Shown: one piece after another, positions 1-8,334 of the stretch
Position numbering within the stretch: the first letter of the stretch is position 1
Layout of the letters: every line of letters starts with the position of its first letter
Virus record (IMG/VR): IMGVR_UViG_3300035661_001697
Coordinates: 1 to 64,000 of that record
Source: a virus
DNA length: 64,000 nucleotides
Strand: one strand, 5' to 3'
The notes under the pieces: model-generated
What the model was told of the DNA's origin: nothing
The model's database searches: none
What the model saw: the letters and a program-made list of their open reading frames with translations, nothing else
Translations under genes and position numbers: made by a program

Positions 1-141
1 GAAAACTCTAACATAAATGTTGTTATTACACCAGTTATGTATGACCCAGACGGATTTACACCTGTGTTAGGTGTGTTAGTAAAAAACGAAGATTCAAGTT
101 ACACTAAAAAATATACAATAACTGTTAAACCTAACAATTAA
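1..141 (+). CDS. 3' end of an unknown protein (5' truncated)
   Basis: Frame 1 is open from the first base to a TAA at 139-141 and encodes 46 C-terminal residues rich in Val, Thr, Asn and Tyr (ends in TVKPNN). The beta-strand-like composition would fit a structural or secreted protein, but nothing specific is recognisable. The next gene starts one base after its stop, so both are probably co-transcribed. Confidence 0.6.
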   Translation, partial: ENSNINVVITPVMYDPDGFTPVLGVLVKNEDSSYTKKYTITVKPNN

Positions 142-142
142 A

Positions 143-1024
143 TTGGAAAATTATTTAGAGGTGGGTCAAACACCACTTATCCCTATTGATATTGATGGAG
201 TTATTATTTGGGGTAAAGCTGAATTTATGAACCCATCTGGTTCTGTTAAAGACAGACCAATCAAAAACATTTTGACACGAGCGGTTGAGAATGGATTATT
301 ATCCAAAGGAGGTACCGTTGTTGAAGCAACCAGTGGAAACGCTGGTATTTCATTTGCCATGTATTGTGCGGAAATGGGATTTAAATGTGTTATTGTAATG
401 CCATCTAACATGAGTGAAGAACGTAAAAAAATGTTACGTCTTTATGGTGCGGAACTTATTGAAGTTGGACCTGGTGATTTTGATTCTGCAATTAAATTAA
501 GAGATGAGTTGGCAGAAAAAAATGGATGGTTTAATGGAAATCAATTTGCATCACCTTGGAATATAGAAGCTCATAAAGAGGGAACAGGTGTTGAACTAAT
601 GTATCAGGCAATTAGTAATAAAATTAGACCATCAGCATTTGTATTAGGAACTGGTACTGGTGGAACACTAATGGGGGCGGGAGAAACACTTAAAAATTTT
701 TATTATGATATGGAAATTGTTGCGGTTGAACCATCAGAGTCACCAGTAATGAGTGGAGGAGAATCAGGATTACATGGGATTCAGGGAATTGGTGATGGTT
801 CTAAGTTTATGGTTGATTTAGATTTTGTTGACCACATTATTACAATATCAACAGAAGAGGCGACTCAAATGAGTCGTAGATTATCTAAAGATTATGGAAT
901 CTTTGTTGGAATTTCTGCAGGAGCAAACGTTTTAGCTTCAGTTAAATACGGACAAAAGTTTGATAAGACAAACATTTTTACTATACTTTGTGATAGAGGA
1001 GACCGATACCTTTCAATATTATGA
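143..1024 (+). CDS. cysK: Cysteine synthase / O-acetylserine sulfhydrylase (CysK/CysM family)
   Basis: PLP enzyme that makes cysteine from O-acetylserine and sulfide. The 293 residues carry the family landmarks: SGSVKDR with the presumed PLP lysine K36, the substrate loop TSGNAG (63-68), the glycine-rich phosphate loop GTGTGGT (169-175), the GIQGIG motif (about 212-217) and Ser258 in GISAGAN near the PLP ring. Length is close to the usual 300-310. The start is a TTG, because the first in-frame ATG would remove the conserved N-terminal VGQTPL segment. The stop overlaps the next start (ATGA), so it heads the recombination-nuclease operon. CysK and CysM cannot be told apart by eye. It is an auxiliary metabolic gene, presumably raising cysteine supply during infection. 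Confidence 0.9.
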   Translation: MENYLEVGQTPLIPIDIDGVIIWGKAEFMNPSGSVKDRPIKNILTRAVENGLLSKGGTVVEATSGNAGISFAMYCAEMGFKCVIVMPSNMSEERKKMLRLYGAELIEVGPGDFDSAIKLRDELAEKNGWFNGNQFASPWNIEAHKEGTGVELMYQAISNKIRPSAFVLGTGTGGTLMGAGETLKNFYYDMEIVAVEPSESPVMSGGESGLHGIQGIGDGSKFMVDLDFVDHIITISTEEATQMSRRLSKDYGIFVGISAGANVLASVKYGQKFDKTNIFTILCDRGDRYLSIL

Positions 1025-1800
1025 TTAAAAGACTAATACATTTTTCAGACCTACACGTCAGATTGTTTAAAGACCACGAGTTATATCGTAGTATTCTTCA
1101 AACTGCGTTAAAGGAGTGGGAAACATTACAACCAGACCGTATTATTTTCACGGGAGACTTGGTACATTCAAAAAATCAAATGACACCCGAATTGGTTGAA
1201 TTCGTTGCTTGGGTTTTATCTGAATGTGCTAAAATTGCCAAAACTGTGGTTATTATTGGAAACCATGATTTCCTTGAAAACAACAACACAAGGTTAGATG
1301 CTCTCACTCCTATTATCGATTCATTAAAGAACGACCAAATTACTTATTTGAAAAATCGTGGAGTGTATGAAGACGAAAATGTGAACTGGTGTGTTTACTC
1401 TTTGATGGAACATAATATTCCACCTGATATTCAAAAGTCAGACAAGAAGAACATTGGATTATTTCACGGGCCTATCCAAGGGTTGTATACCGATGTCGGA
1501 TACAAGTTTGAAGATGGGTTTGACGTAGACAAATTTAGTGGATGTGACTTGGTGTTATGTGGTGATATTCACAAACGACAAGTGTTTGACATTCCTGGTA
1601 AAAAGAAAGCCTACATGATTGGTTCAACTATTCAACAAAACTTTGGGGAGAAAATCACTAAACATGGTTATGGTGTTTATGATATTGAGAAAGACGAGTA
1701 TGACTTTGTTGATTTACCAAACCCAAAACCATTCTTGGCTTTCCGAATTAACTCAATCAATGATTTGGTTGATGGAACAGAAAAACTGACAAACTACTAA
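1021..1800 (+). CDS. 47: Recombination endonuclease subunit, SbcD/Mre11 type (T4 gp47-like)
   Basis: Nuclease subunit of the phage Mre11-Rad50-like complex, which processes DNA ends for recombination-dependent replication and host DNA breakdown. All calcineurin-type metal motifs are visible: SDLH (D10, H12), GDLVHS (D46), GNHD (N81-D83), HG (H149) and GDIH (H184). At 259 residues it is shorter than T4 gp47 (339), so the C-terminal capping region is reduced. It overlaps cysK by 4 nt (ATGA) and the following gene by one nt (TAATG), implying translational coupling. The ATPase partner gp46 lies three genes downstream in the same operon. Confidence 0.9.
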   Translation: MIKRLIHFSDLHVRLFKDHELYRSILQTALKEWETLQPDRIIFTGDLVHSKNQMTPELVEFVAWVLSECAKIAKTVVIIGNHDFLENNNTRLDALTPIIDSLKNDQITYLKNRGVYEDENVNWCVYSLMEHNIPPDIQKSDKKNIGLFHGPIQGLYTDVGYKFEDGFDVDKFSGCDLVLCGDIHKRQVFDIPGKKKAYMIGSTIQQNFGEKITKHGYGVYDIEKDEYDFVDLPNPKPFLAFRINSINDLVDGTEKLTNY

Positions 1801-2681
1801 TGAACATCACCCTTGAACTTGATTCAAATCAGTACAAAGACTTAACCCGATATTGTGGGTTAAATAAGTTTATACCTGAGGAGATTGCCAAAAAATCTTA
1901 CTTGGAAGGGTTCACAATTGAAAAGTATGGTTTGTTGGGAAAAACACATAATAATGGTGAAAAAGACTTAAAAACGGGTGGGATTCAGGAAAAACGTGTG
2001 GAAATCGAGGTAATCCGAGAAAAACTTGTGGAAATACCTGTTGAAGTTATTAAAGAGGTTATCAAGATTGAGTATGTTGAGATTCCAGTTGAAAAACGGG
2101 TGGAAGTACCAGTTGAGAAGATAGTTGAACGAATTGTTAATGTAACTGATGATACTAAAATAAATGAACTGTTGTTAAAAATACAACAGTTGGAGAATAG
2201 ACCACCTAAAATTGTTGAAGTGGTTAAAGAGGTTCCTGTAGATAGAGTGGTTGAGAAAATAATTTATACTACTGATGATATTCAAATAAACGAACTTGGC
2301 GGAAAAATTGCCAAGTTGGAAAATGAAAGACAATTATTTTCTACTAAAACAACAGAAATGGAAAATATTTTCCACAATAAAATGTCTAAAAAGGATGAAG
2401 AATTAGATGAACTTAGACAAACTTTAGCCGAACATTTATCTAAACCACCAGTTGAAAAGATAGTGGAATTGGTCGTAGAGAAGGAAATAACGGACAATTC
2501 ATTAAAGTCTAAACTTGATGCATTACAAAATACTTTAACTAAAGTTAGACAAGAAACTTTGGAGAAAGACAAAAAAATAAAAGAATTGGAACTGACAATT
2601 CAAGAGATTCAAAAGTTCCAAGAAAATAAACAAGCCGTCTATTTAAAAGGGTCAAACCTGGACGATAAATTATACAAATAA
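1800..2681 (+). CDS. Coiled-coil protein with VEVPVEK-type repeats, between gp47 and gp46
   Basis: A 293-residue protein of unknown function. Residues 1-50 form a small globular region; residues 60-150 are degenerate repeats of the type V-E-(I/V)-P-V-E-K interspersed with K-x-V-E-R-I-V; the remainder is predicted coiled coil rich in K, E, L and Q. A T(T)DD-x-(K/Q)-I-N-E-L motif occurs twice (about residues 116-125 and 155-164), indicating an internal duplication. Such repeats are common in phage and bacterial filament-like proteins. Its place between the two nuclease subunits suggests a structural or tethering role, but that is inference. Confidence 0.7.
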   Translation: MNITLELDSNQYKDLTRYCGLNKFIPEEIAKKSYLEGFTIEKYGLLGKTHNNGEKDLKTGGIQEKRVEIEVIREKLVEIPVEVIKEVIKIEYVEIPVEKRVEVPVEKIVERIVNVTDDTKINELLLKIQQLENRPPKIVEVVKEVPVDRVVEKIIYTTDDIQINELGGKIAKLENERQLFSTKTTEMENIFHNKMSKKDEELDELRQTLAEHLSKPPVEKIVELVVEKEITDNSLKSKLDALQNTLTKVRQETLEKDKKIKELELTIQEIQKFQENKQAVYLKGSNLDDKLYK

Positions 2682-2687
2682 AAAAAT

Positions 2688-3041
2688 ATGACACAATTAA
2701 TATTATGGATGATTATTGCTTATGGATTAAGTAATATCGTTGTTTACGGTAGCATTTTTAATGGACCAAGAAATGCAATCAACCGATGGTCGGCAGATGA
2801 ATTTATACCCTTTAATGGGTTTTGGGTCTTTATATCCAATATGATTAAATGTATGATGTGTTTTGGATTTCATTGCGGATGGTTTTTATCCATTTCAATT
2901 TATTCACCAGTACACGAAATACTTGGAGTTACTCCATGGGTATCATGGTTTTTTGACGCTATGTTAGCTTCAGGTTCCGTATGGGCAATCAATGCAATAA
3001 TTGAGTGGTTTGAAATGAATCGACCATCATCTAATGAATAA
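2688..3041 (+). CDS. Small integral membrane protein
   Basis: 117 residues with an N-terminal hydrophobic helix (about 3-24), a central one around KCMMCFGFHCGWF (about 52-70) and a third near residues 84-105. The C-x-x-C-x-G-F-x-x-G pattern in the middle helix recalls DUF1360-type membrane proteins, but this is a weak resemblance. It sits within the nuclease operon, 6 nt after the previous stop. Role unknown. Confidence 0.65.
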   Translation: MTQLILWMIIAYGLSNIVVYGSIFNGPRNAINRWSADEFIPFNGFWVFISNMIKCMMCFGFHCGWFLSISIYSPVHEILGVTPWVSWFFDAMLASGSVWAINAIIEWFEMNRPSSNE

Positions 3042-3057
3042 TTAAAAACAAAAACAA

Positions 3058-3228
3058 ATGGGAAAAAAAGACAAAGAACACAGAAAAAAAATTCAAGAGA
3101 GAAATCAAAAAATGAAAGCGGCGGACAGTGCAATGCAAAAATTATTCCAAGAGTCAATGAAAAGACAAGTTGCGGAATTAACAAAACAACGTGAGACGGA
3201 AATGTCAGGAGAAACACAAAACCAATAA
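3058..3228 (+). CDS. Small basic coiled-coil protein, 56 aa
   Basis: ATG at 3058, TAA at 3226-3228. The protein starts MGKKDKEHRKKIQERN and is almost entirely charged, with Lys, Arg, Glu and Gln predicted to form one long helix. It fills the gap before gp46 and ends one base before the gp46 start, which supports it as a real gene. Small proteins with a GKK-x-K-E-H-R-K-K start recur in large phages. Function unknown; nucleic-acid binding is plausible from charge. Confidence 0.65.
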   Translation: MGKKDKEHRKKIQERNQKMKAADSAMQKLFQESMKRQVAELTKQRETEMSGETQNQ

Positions 3229-3229
3229 A

Positions 3230-5608
3230 ATGAAATGGGATTTATTCAATCCACAACCAAAATTTAATTACAAACAAATGTCGACAAAATTAGACGTAGA
3301 ATTGTTGGAGAATCCTTATATACAAGTGGTATGGGAAGACACACCAGAGAACTTCACACAAGAAAGAATCAAATCTGTCAAACAATATTTTCAAAAGAAA
3401 TATAATTCAACCAACACCAATGTCATAACGAAGGTTAAGACCACAGATAACACACAACAAACAATTGATGTATCAGTTAACATCATGGATAAGAATTACC
3501 AAAAAGAACTTATCAAGTCAATGTTGGAGTCTAAAGGTCAAGAACAATATTATGACCAAGTGATGGGAATTGATTCTGCGGTTGAAAATAGACTGACAGC
3601 CAACGATGTTGAAGTTACCGCATTTAAGAAATGGCATATCAAGAAAATTGAGTTTAGTAACTTCTTATCTTATGGTGAGAACCAAGTCATTGACTTTGAC
3701 CAATGTAGTGGTATTACAGTTGTTGAATCAGACCCACCAAATTTTGGAGGTAAAACGGTATTGACTGTGGACTTGTTATTGTTCTTATTCTTTAACACAA
3801 CAACAAAAACACAGAAAGCTGAAGAAATCTTCAATCGATTTACCGAGAAAAACACGGTAGTTGTTAAGGGTGACATTATTATTGACGGTGAAGAGTATAT
3901 CATTGCTCGTAAGATTGAAAGAAAAAAATCTAAAATTGGTGAATGGAATGTTAAAACTGAGTTGGAGTTCTTCAAGAAATTAGATGACGGACAACTTCAG
4001 AACTTTACTGGTGAACAACGTAGAGAGACCGAAAATTTCATGAAAACATCTATTGGTAGTATGGATGACTTCTTGATGACAATTGTAACAACGGCATCAA
4101 ATCTTGAAGATTTGTTGGATGCAAAACCAACTGCTCGTGGGCAGGTGTTAAGTAGGTTTTTGGGGCTTGAGTTCTTAAAAAAGAAAGAAGAGACTGGTAA
4201 AGAAATCTATTCTGAATTCTCAAAGGGTATGTTATCCAATGTGTATAATACCGAATCTTTGAAACAAGATAATGATAGCTCAACGGAACAAATCCAAAAA
4301 CTTAAAACTGAGATTGAAGAATCTGATTTAAAAATTAAAGATGTTGATTTGAGATTACAGAAAGGTCAGGATTACAAAGATAACTTGTTGAAATCAAAGT
4401 ATAGTGACATAGACCAAGAACTTATTGTCTTAAACCCACTTAAATTACAATCAGACATCACAGATTTTGAAGGTTCTTGTGAAACACTTAAAGGTCAAAT
4501 CAAAGAGGTTAAGATTGTGGAACCAAAAGATTTTTATCATGAAGACAAACATGATGAGGTTAAAGAACAATATAATGAAGTTTATAAAGAGACTATTAAA
4601 CTTGATACTGAAATTGAATCAATAAATAAATTAAAATCTGAAGTAGAGGGTGGAATTAAATGTTCTCATTGTGGAATTGAGTTAATGAATGCCGCAATCA
4701 CCAACACAAAAATTACAGAACTTGATGGTTTAATTATGCAAAAAAACACAAAAACCACACTTATGCATGTTTTATCAAGCAAAGAACAAAGTTTTGTACA
4801 ACTTAAAAAAGACTTTGATGAGTATGAAAGAAACAAACTTATTAAAGAAAAATACGAGGTTCAATTGGAATCAAGTGAATTAAAATTAGGTCAAGCAAAA
4901 GACAAACTTAAACGATACAAAGAAGTTCAAGACAAGATTAAGAAGAACAATGAGATTGATACTCAATCGGTTAAAGCCGGATTAAGAATTGATGAATTGA
5001 TTAACGAAAAACGTGGATACGAAAAAGTTCAATCCAACAATCAAAACCAAATTGAAAATTTTTATTCTCGTATTGAAAAAAACAATGGGATAATCTTAAA
5101 GATTGCCGAAGAGTTTGAACGTGAAAAGATTTACAAGATGTATGTTGAGGTATTTGGTAAGAATGGAATTACAAAGGTGATTATGAAAACCATGATGCCG
5201 TTGATTAACTCTGAACTTCAAAGACTTCTTCAGGACTCTTGTTTCTTTAACTTGGAGATTCGTATTAACGACAAGAATGAGGTTGACTTTATCATGATTG
5301 ATAACGGTACAGGGATTGAAAAACCAATGACTGCTGGTTCAGGATATGAAAAGACAATTGGAGCTCTTGCAATCCGAGCGGTATTATCAAAGGTATGTTC
5401 ACTTCCAAAACCTAACATTTCGGTTTACGATGAGACTTGGGGTAAGGTTTCTAATGAAAACTTAGAAATGGTTGGGGACTTCTTTATGAAGTTGAAGGAT
5501 TACTTTGAGAAAATCTTTGTAATATCTCATAACCCGCTTATATCAAATTGGGCGGATAATATTGTTAAAATCACAAAAACCGATAATATTTCAAAAGTTT
5601 CACAATAA
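3230..5608 (+). CDS. 46: Recombination endonuclease ATPase subunit, SbcC/Rad50 type (T4 gp46-like)
   Basis: ABC-type ATPase partner of the gp47 nuclease. From ATG 3230 it has 792 residues. Residues 1-135 are an extra domain absent from T4 gp46 (560 aa). The ATPase head begins near residue 136 (IKKIEFSNFLSYG), with a Walker A of the form N-F-G-G-K-T (about 170-175). Long coiled coils flank a zinc hook CSHC (about 477-480). The signature-like AGSGYEKT and Walker B NISVYDE (about 727-733) follow. An alternative start at 3191 would add 13 residues overlapping the 56-aa gene and is less likely. It ends the operon that begins with cysK. Confidence 0.9.
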   Translation: MKWDLFNPQPKFNYKQMSTKLDVELLENPYIQVVWEDTPENFTQERIKSVKQYFQKKYNSTNTNVITKVKTTDNTQQTIDVSVNIMDKNYQKELIKSMLESKGQEQYYDQVMGIDSAVENRLTANDVEVTAFKKWHIKKIEFSNFLSYGENQVIDFDQCSGITVVESDPPNFGGKTVLTVDLLLFLFFNTTTKTQKAEEIFNRFTEKNTVVVKGDIIIDGEEYIIARKIERKKSKIGEWNVKTELEFFKKLDDGQLQNFTGEQRRETENFMKTSIGSMDDFLMTIVTTASNLEDLLDAKPTARGQVLSRFLGLEFLKKKEETGKEIYSEFSKGMLSNVYNTESLKQDNDSSTEQIQKLKTEIEESDLKIKDVDLRLQKGQDYKDNLLKSKYSDIDQELIVLNPLKLQSDITDFEGSCETLKGQIKEVKIVEPKDFYHEDKHDEVKEQYNEVYKETIKLDTEIESINKLKSEVEGGIKCSHCGIELMNAAITNTKITELDGLIMQKNTKTTLMHVLSSKEQSFVQLKKDFDEYERNKLIKEKYEVQLESSELKLGQAKDKLKRYKEVQDKIKKNNEIDTQSVKAGLRIDELINEKRGYEKVQSNNQNQIENFYSRIEKNNGIILKIAEEFEREKIYKMYVEVFGKNGITKVIMKTMMPLINSELQRLLQDSCFFNLEIRINDKNEVDFIMIDNGTGIEKPMTAGSGYEKTIGALAIRAVLSKVCSLPKPNISVYDETWGKVSNENLEMVGDFFMKLKDYFEKIFVISHNPLISNWADNIVKITKTDNISKVSQ

Positions 5609-5633
5609 AAATATTTTTTTATTGTTTTTTCCG

Positions 5634-5641
5634 TATATTTG
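5634..5641 (+). promoter_or_regulatory. Class 1 promoter, -7 box TATATTTG
   Basis: TATATTTG matches the Bacteroidota -7 box TAnnTTTG. It follows the gp46 stop after a T-rich stretch; no TTTG is present at -33. It would drive the gene starting at 5660 and excludes an upstream TTG start at 5639, which lies inside the box. Confidence 0.6.
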
Positions 5642-5659
5642 TTGGATAACGATACTACC

Positions 5660-6127
5660 ATGACACTAAACCAAAACCAATTATTTAATGCACAAGAAAC
5701 TTTAGAAGATTTTAAAGTGTTAGTGACCCGATACAACCAAGTTAAAAATGATGAAACTAAGTTGAGAGCTTTTTTTGTTAGAAACAGAAATCCACTTTGG
5801 GATTTAACTGGTTGTAAATTTTATAAAACAGGATTATTATCTGAAGGAGCTAAAAAATTAGATAAAACAGATTTGGTTGACGACCACTATATACAAAGAA
5901 GTAAAGGTCTTAAGTTTGTCTTTGCAGAACTTGAAAAAAACCCTGAAATGAGTTTGGATATGTTCATTAATATTGTTAAAAAATATTCTTCAACGGTTAA
6001 ACTATCTAAAGAAGAACATTCAAAAGTCACTTCTTTTGCGAAAAAGAATCCAACTTATTTAAACTATGAAACTTATTTGGCGTGTGGAATTAAGGTTGAG
6101 GGATTATCTGATATCATTTTAAAATAA
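5660..6127 (+). CDS. Unknown protein, first of a two-gene unit
   Basis: 155 residues from ATG 5660 (MTLNQNQLFN). The frame extends upstream to a TTG at 5639, but this lies in the -7 box, so the ATG is chosen. The protein is mixed helical, with a conserved-looking stretch RNRNPLWDLTGCKFY and a charged C-terminal half. It ends 3 nt before the next gene, so the two are likely expressed together. No family recognised. Confidence 0.65.
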   Translation: MTLNQNQLFNAQETLEDFKVLVTRYNQVKNDETKLRAFFVRNRNPLWDLTGCKFYKTGLLSEGAKKLDKTDLVDDHYIQRSKGLKFVFAELEKNPEMSLDMFINIVKKYSSTVKLSKEEHSKVTSFAKKNPTYLNYETYLACGIKVEGLSDIILK

Positions 6128-6130
6128 CTT

Positions 6131-6658
6131 ATGAAAGAATTATGTTTTAACAAGAAGGGAGTTAACCATAAACCCCTCCAATATTGGACAACTGATAATG
6201 ATACCAAAGTCGCCATTTATCAAGGAAATCGTGGGGAGAATCCTGACCTTGATTTTATTGTAAAGTACAAAGAGAAGGGTAAAAGATTACGTACACCTTC
6301 ACATACCCATTGGATTGTTGATTTGTTGGTTAAGGCGGAATATAATAAAGTTTTAGTATCATCTTATATTGAAGATTTGATTGAGTTTTATGATAATACT
6401 AAACCATTTATTACAATCGAAGAAAGAAATAACTATGAATTAGAGATTCTTGAGTTAATGGAAGATAAATACGGAAGATTAAATGGAAGTGGATATTATA
6501 GTATTAAAACTTTAACTTCTTTGGTAGAGTTGTTCTCAAAGTGTGAAAAACAATCTACAGGGGCGTTCATGTTTAAAAATCTACTCCAATTAGTAAAAGA
6601 ATACTGTGATGGTAAAAAAGATTTTTATCAAATTATTGGATATTCTAAAAGAGTTTAA
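6131..6658 (+). CDS. Unknown protein, second of a two-gene unit
   Basis: 175 residues. The N-terminal part has KVAIYQGNRGENPDLDFIVK followed closely by KYKEKGK. The PD then E-x-(G)-K arrangement superficially resembles a nuclease core, but the spacing is short and the link is speculative. The C-terminal half is helical. Gene order with the preceding protein is tight (3 nt). Confidence 0.65.
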   Translation: MKELCFNKKGVNHKPLQYWTTDNDTKVAIYQGNRGENPDLDFIVKYKEKGKRLRTPSHTHWIVDLLVKAEYNKVLVSSYIEDLIEFYDNTKPFITIEERNNYELEILELMEDKYGRLNGSGYYSIKTLTSLVELFSKCEKQSTGAFMFKNLLQLVKEYCDGKKDFYQIIGYSKRV

Positions 6659-6675
6659 AAAAAAAATAAAAAAAT

Positions 6676-7188
6676 ATGAAAAAATATTTGTTAACTGTAT
6701 TCGGTGATTTTGAATCAAAAGATTGTGAAGAGATTGCTAATTGTTTAGAACCAATAGTTGATTCAACACATTTAAAATTTCAATACCGTAGTGGTGTTAT
6801 TATCTTTCATTTTGCATCCGAATTTGAAATATCTGATATTAATGATTTTTTAACATTACTATCTTACGATTTTTATAATTCGTTTATATTATTAGAAAAT
6901 ACTAAAGATGTTTTAGTATTCATGGAAGATGACATGAAACAACATTTATTTGACTTAGATAATGATTCAGAGTGTTCGTTTAAGATTAATATTACTCCTA
7001 ATAATAGGTTTGATACTGATTATGACGATAATGAATTTTATGACAAAGTAACAACTTTATTAAATGAAGTGAAGAAAAATTTACAAGAACCAACTTTAGA
7101 CCAATTGTTGGATAAAATTAATGAACACGGAGTTAAATTGCTTACTCCATATGAAATAGCAATATTAAATAACTATAGTAAAAAATAA
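6676..7188 (+). CDS. Unknown acidic protein with C-terminal LLDKI/LTPYE motif
   Basis: 170 residues. The first 110 look like an alpha/beta domain; a short Asp/Asn-rich linker follows (NNRFDTDYDDNEF). The last 35 residues (LDQLLDKINEHGVKLLTPYE...LNNYSK) closely resemble a short C-terminal segment seen at the end of many Bacteroidota proteins, which supports a Bacteroidota host. It is followed one base later by the sigma-factor gene. Confidence 0.65.
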   Translation: MKKYLLTVFGDFESKDCEEIANCLEPIVDSTHLKFQYRSGVIIFHFASEFEISDINDFLTLLSYDFYNSFILLENTKDVLVFMEDDMKQHLFDLDNDSECSFKINITPNNRFDTDYDDNEFYDKVTTLLNEVKKNLQEPTLDQLLDKINEHGVKLLTPYEIAILNNYSKK

Positions 7189-7189
7189 A

Positions 7190-7987
7190 ATGAAAGAAAA
7201 ATCATCAATTCCAATTAACCAAGAAGAGATTGCAGGATATCTTAAAGATATTAGACGAATTCGAGTTATGACTCCTGACAGAGAAAAAGAACTTGCAAAA
7301 AAAATCTTATCCCCTGATATAACAGAACAAGAAAAGAAAAAAATTCACAAAGAATTATTAGAAGGTAATCTTCGATTTGTAATTACGGTTAGTAAACAAT
7401 ATCAAAATCAAGGGTTAGATTTGTCTGACTTGATTGCAGAAGGAAACTACGGCCTTATGAAGGCGATTGAAAACTTTGATTGGACTAAAGGGTTAAGGTT
7501 TATCTCTTATGCTGTGTGGTGGGTTCGTCAATCTATATTACAATCTTTAAACGAAAATGCAAGAACCATTCGTCTTCCAGTTAATGTGGTTCAAGAGTTA
7601 CATAGAGCAAAAAAAGATTTGGAATCTACAGGAGCGCCATTATCTGATAAATTTGCAACTTTACCATATACAATTAACTTAGATAATCCATTAAATGAAG
7701 ATGGGGATACTTTATTGGACATATTGACTAATCCAAACGCTGAACTTGCTGACGCAGGATTATCAACTGAGGATACTTTAAAAAAGAAACTTATTGAGAT
7801 GATGGATGTTTTAGATAATCGTGAAAGAATAATTATTGAAGATTATTTTGGATTATCAGGAAATAATAGAACATTAGAAGATATCGGGACAGATTTTGGA
7901 CTTACAAAAGAAAGAGTACGTCAAATAAAAGAAAAATCATTAAGAAAATTACGAAACGAATCGTCAACATTGTTTGATTATATATAA
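7190..7987 (+). CDS. RNA polymerase sigma factor, sigma-70 RpoD-like
   Basis: 265 residues, close to the short (about 287 aa) RpoD of Bacteroidota. Region 1.2 is seen at IAGYLKDIRRI; region 2 at LLEGNLRFVITVSKQY through the RpoN-binding-like DLIAEGNYGLMKAI and the -10-reading FISYAVWWVRQSILQ; a shortened region 3; and region 4 with the helix-turn-helix EDIGTDFGLTKERVRQIKEK. The region 3 segment is unlike a cellular RpoD (LSDKFATLPYTINLDNP). It presumably binds host core polymerase and directs it to phage promoters; the recurring TATTTATA boxes in this window are candidates. It ends this plus-strand run. Confidence 0.93.
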   Translation: MKEKSSIPINQEEIAGYLKDIRRIRVMTPDREKELAKKILSPDITEQEKKKIHKELLEGNLRFVITVSKQYQNQGLDLSDLIAEGNYGLMKAIENFDWTKGLRFISYAVWWVRQSILQSLNENARTIRLPVNVVQELHRAKKDLESTGAPLSDKFATLPYTINLDNPLNEDGDTLLDILTNPNAELADAGLSTEDTLKKKLIEMMDVLDNRERIIIEDYFGLSGNNRTLEDIGTDFGLTKERVRQIKEKSLRKLRNESSTLFDYI

Positions 7988-7993
7988 AGGGTG

Positions 7994-8001
7994 TATTTAT
8001 A
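7994..8001 (+). promoter_or_regulatory. Class 2 box TATTTATA
   Basis: TATTTATA directly after the sigma-factor stop and about 50 nt before the first gene of the lysis-like block (8052). One of a recurring set in this window; the promoter role is inferred. Confidence 0.45.
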
Positions 8002-8051
8002 AAGTATATTAATTATATTTAGAGTAATAAAAAATAAAAAAATAAAGAATT

Positions 8052-8333
8052 ATGAAAAATTTTATACAAAAAAATTTTACAACTATTGTCTTGGTAATTA
8101 CATTATTGTCCTTCTTTAAAGGATGTGGGGATGGTAGAGAACTTACTAAAATTAGAAAAGAAATTCAAATAATTAAAGATTCTACTTATACCAAACAAGA
8201 AATGAATGTAGAATTAACTATTATGGGTTTAGAATCTGAAAAAAGAATGATTCAGGCTACGGACCGAAAATTATTAGATGTTCATCGTCAAACTCAAATT
8301 GACCAGGAAATTAAAAAGTTAAAGTCAAATTAA
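8052..8333 (+). CDS. Small membrane-anchored coiled-coil protein (spanin-like topology)
   Basis: 93 residues: a charged N-terminus, one hydrophobic helix (about 10-23) ending in FFKGCGD, then a helical, charged domain. The cysteine could be a weak lipobox (F-K-G-C, atypical) or the helix may be a simple anchor. Topology resembles an inner-membrane spanin. It is the first gene of a block that also holds an amidase and an overlapping spanin-like pair. Confidence 0.6.
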   Translation: MKNFIQKNFTTIVLVITLLSFFKGCGDGRELTKIRKEIQIIKDSTYTKQEMNVELTIMGLESEKRMIQATDRKLLDVHRQTQIDQEIKKLKSN

Positions 8334-8334
8334 A

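Noticed and set aside
5639-5659. TTG start 21 nt upstream of the 5660 gene
   Set aside because: The codon lies in the TATATTTG promoter box, so it would not be in the mRNA.
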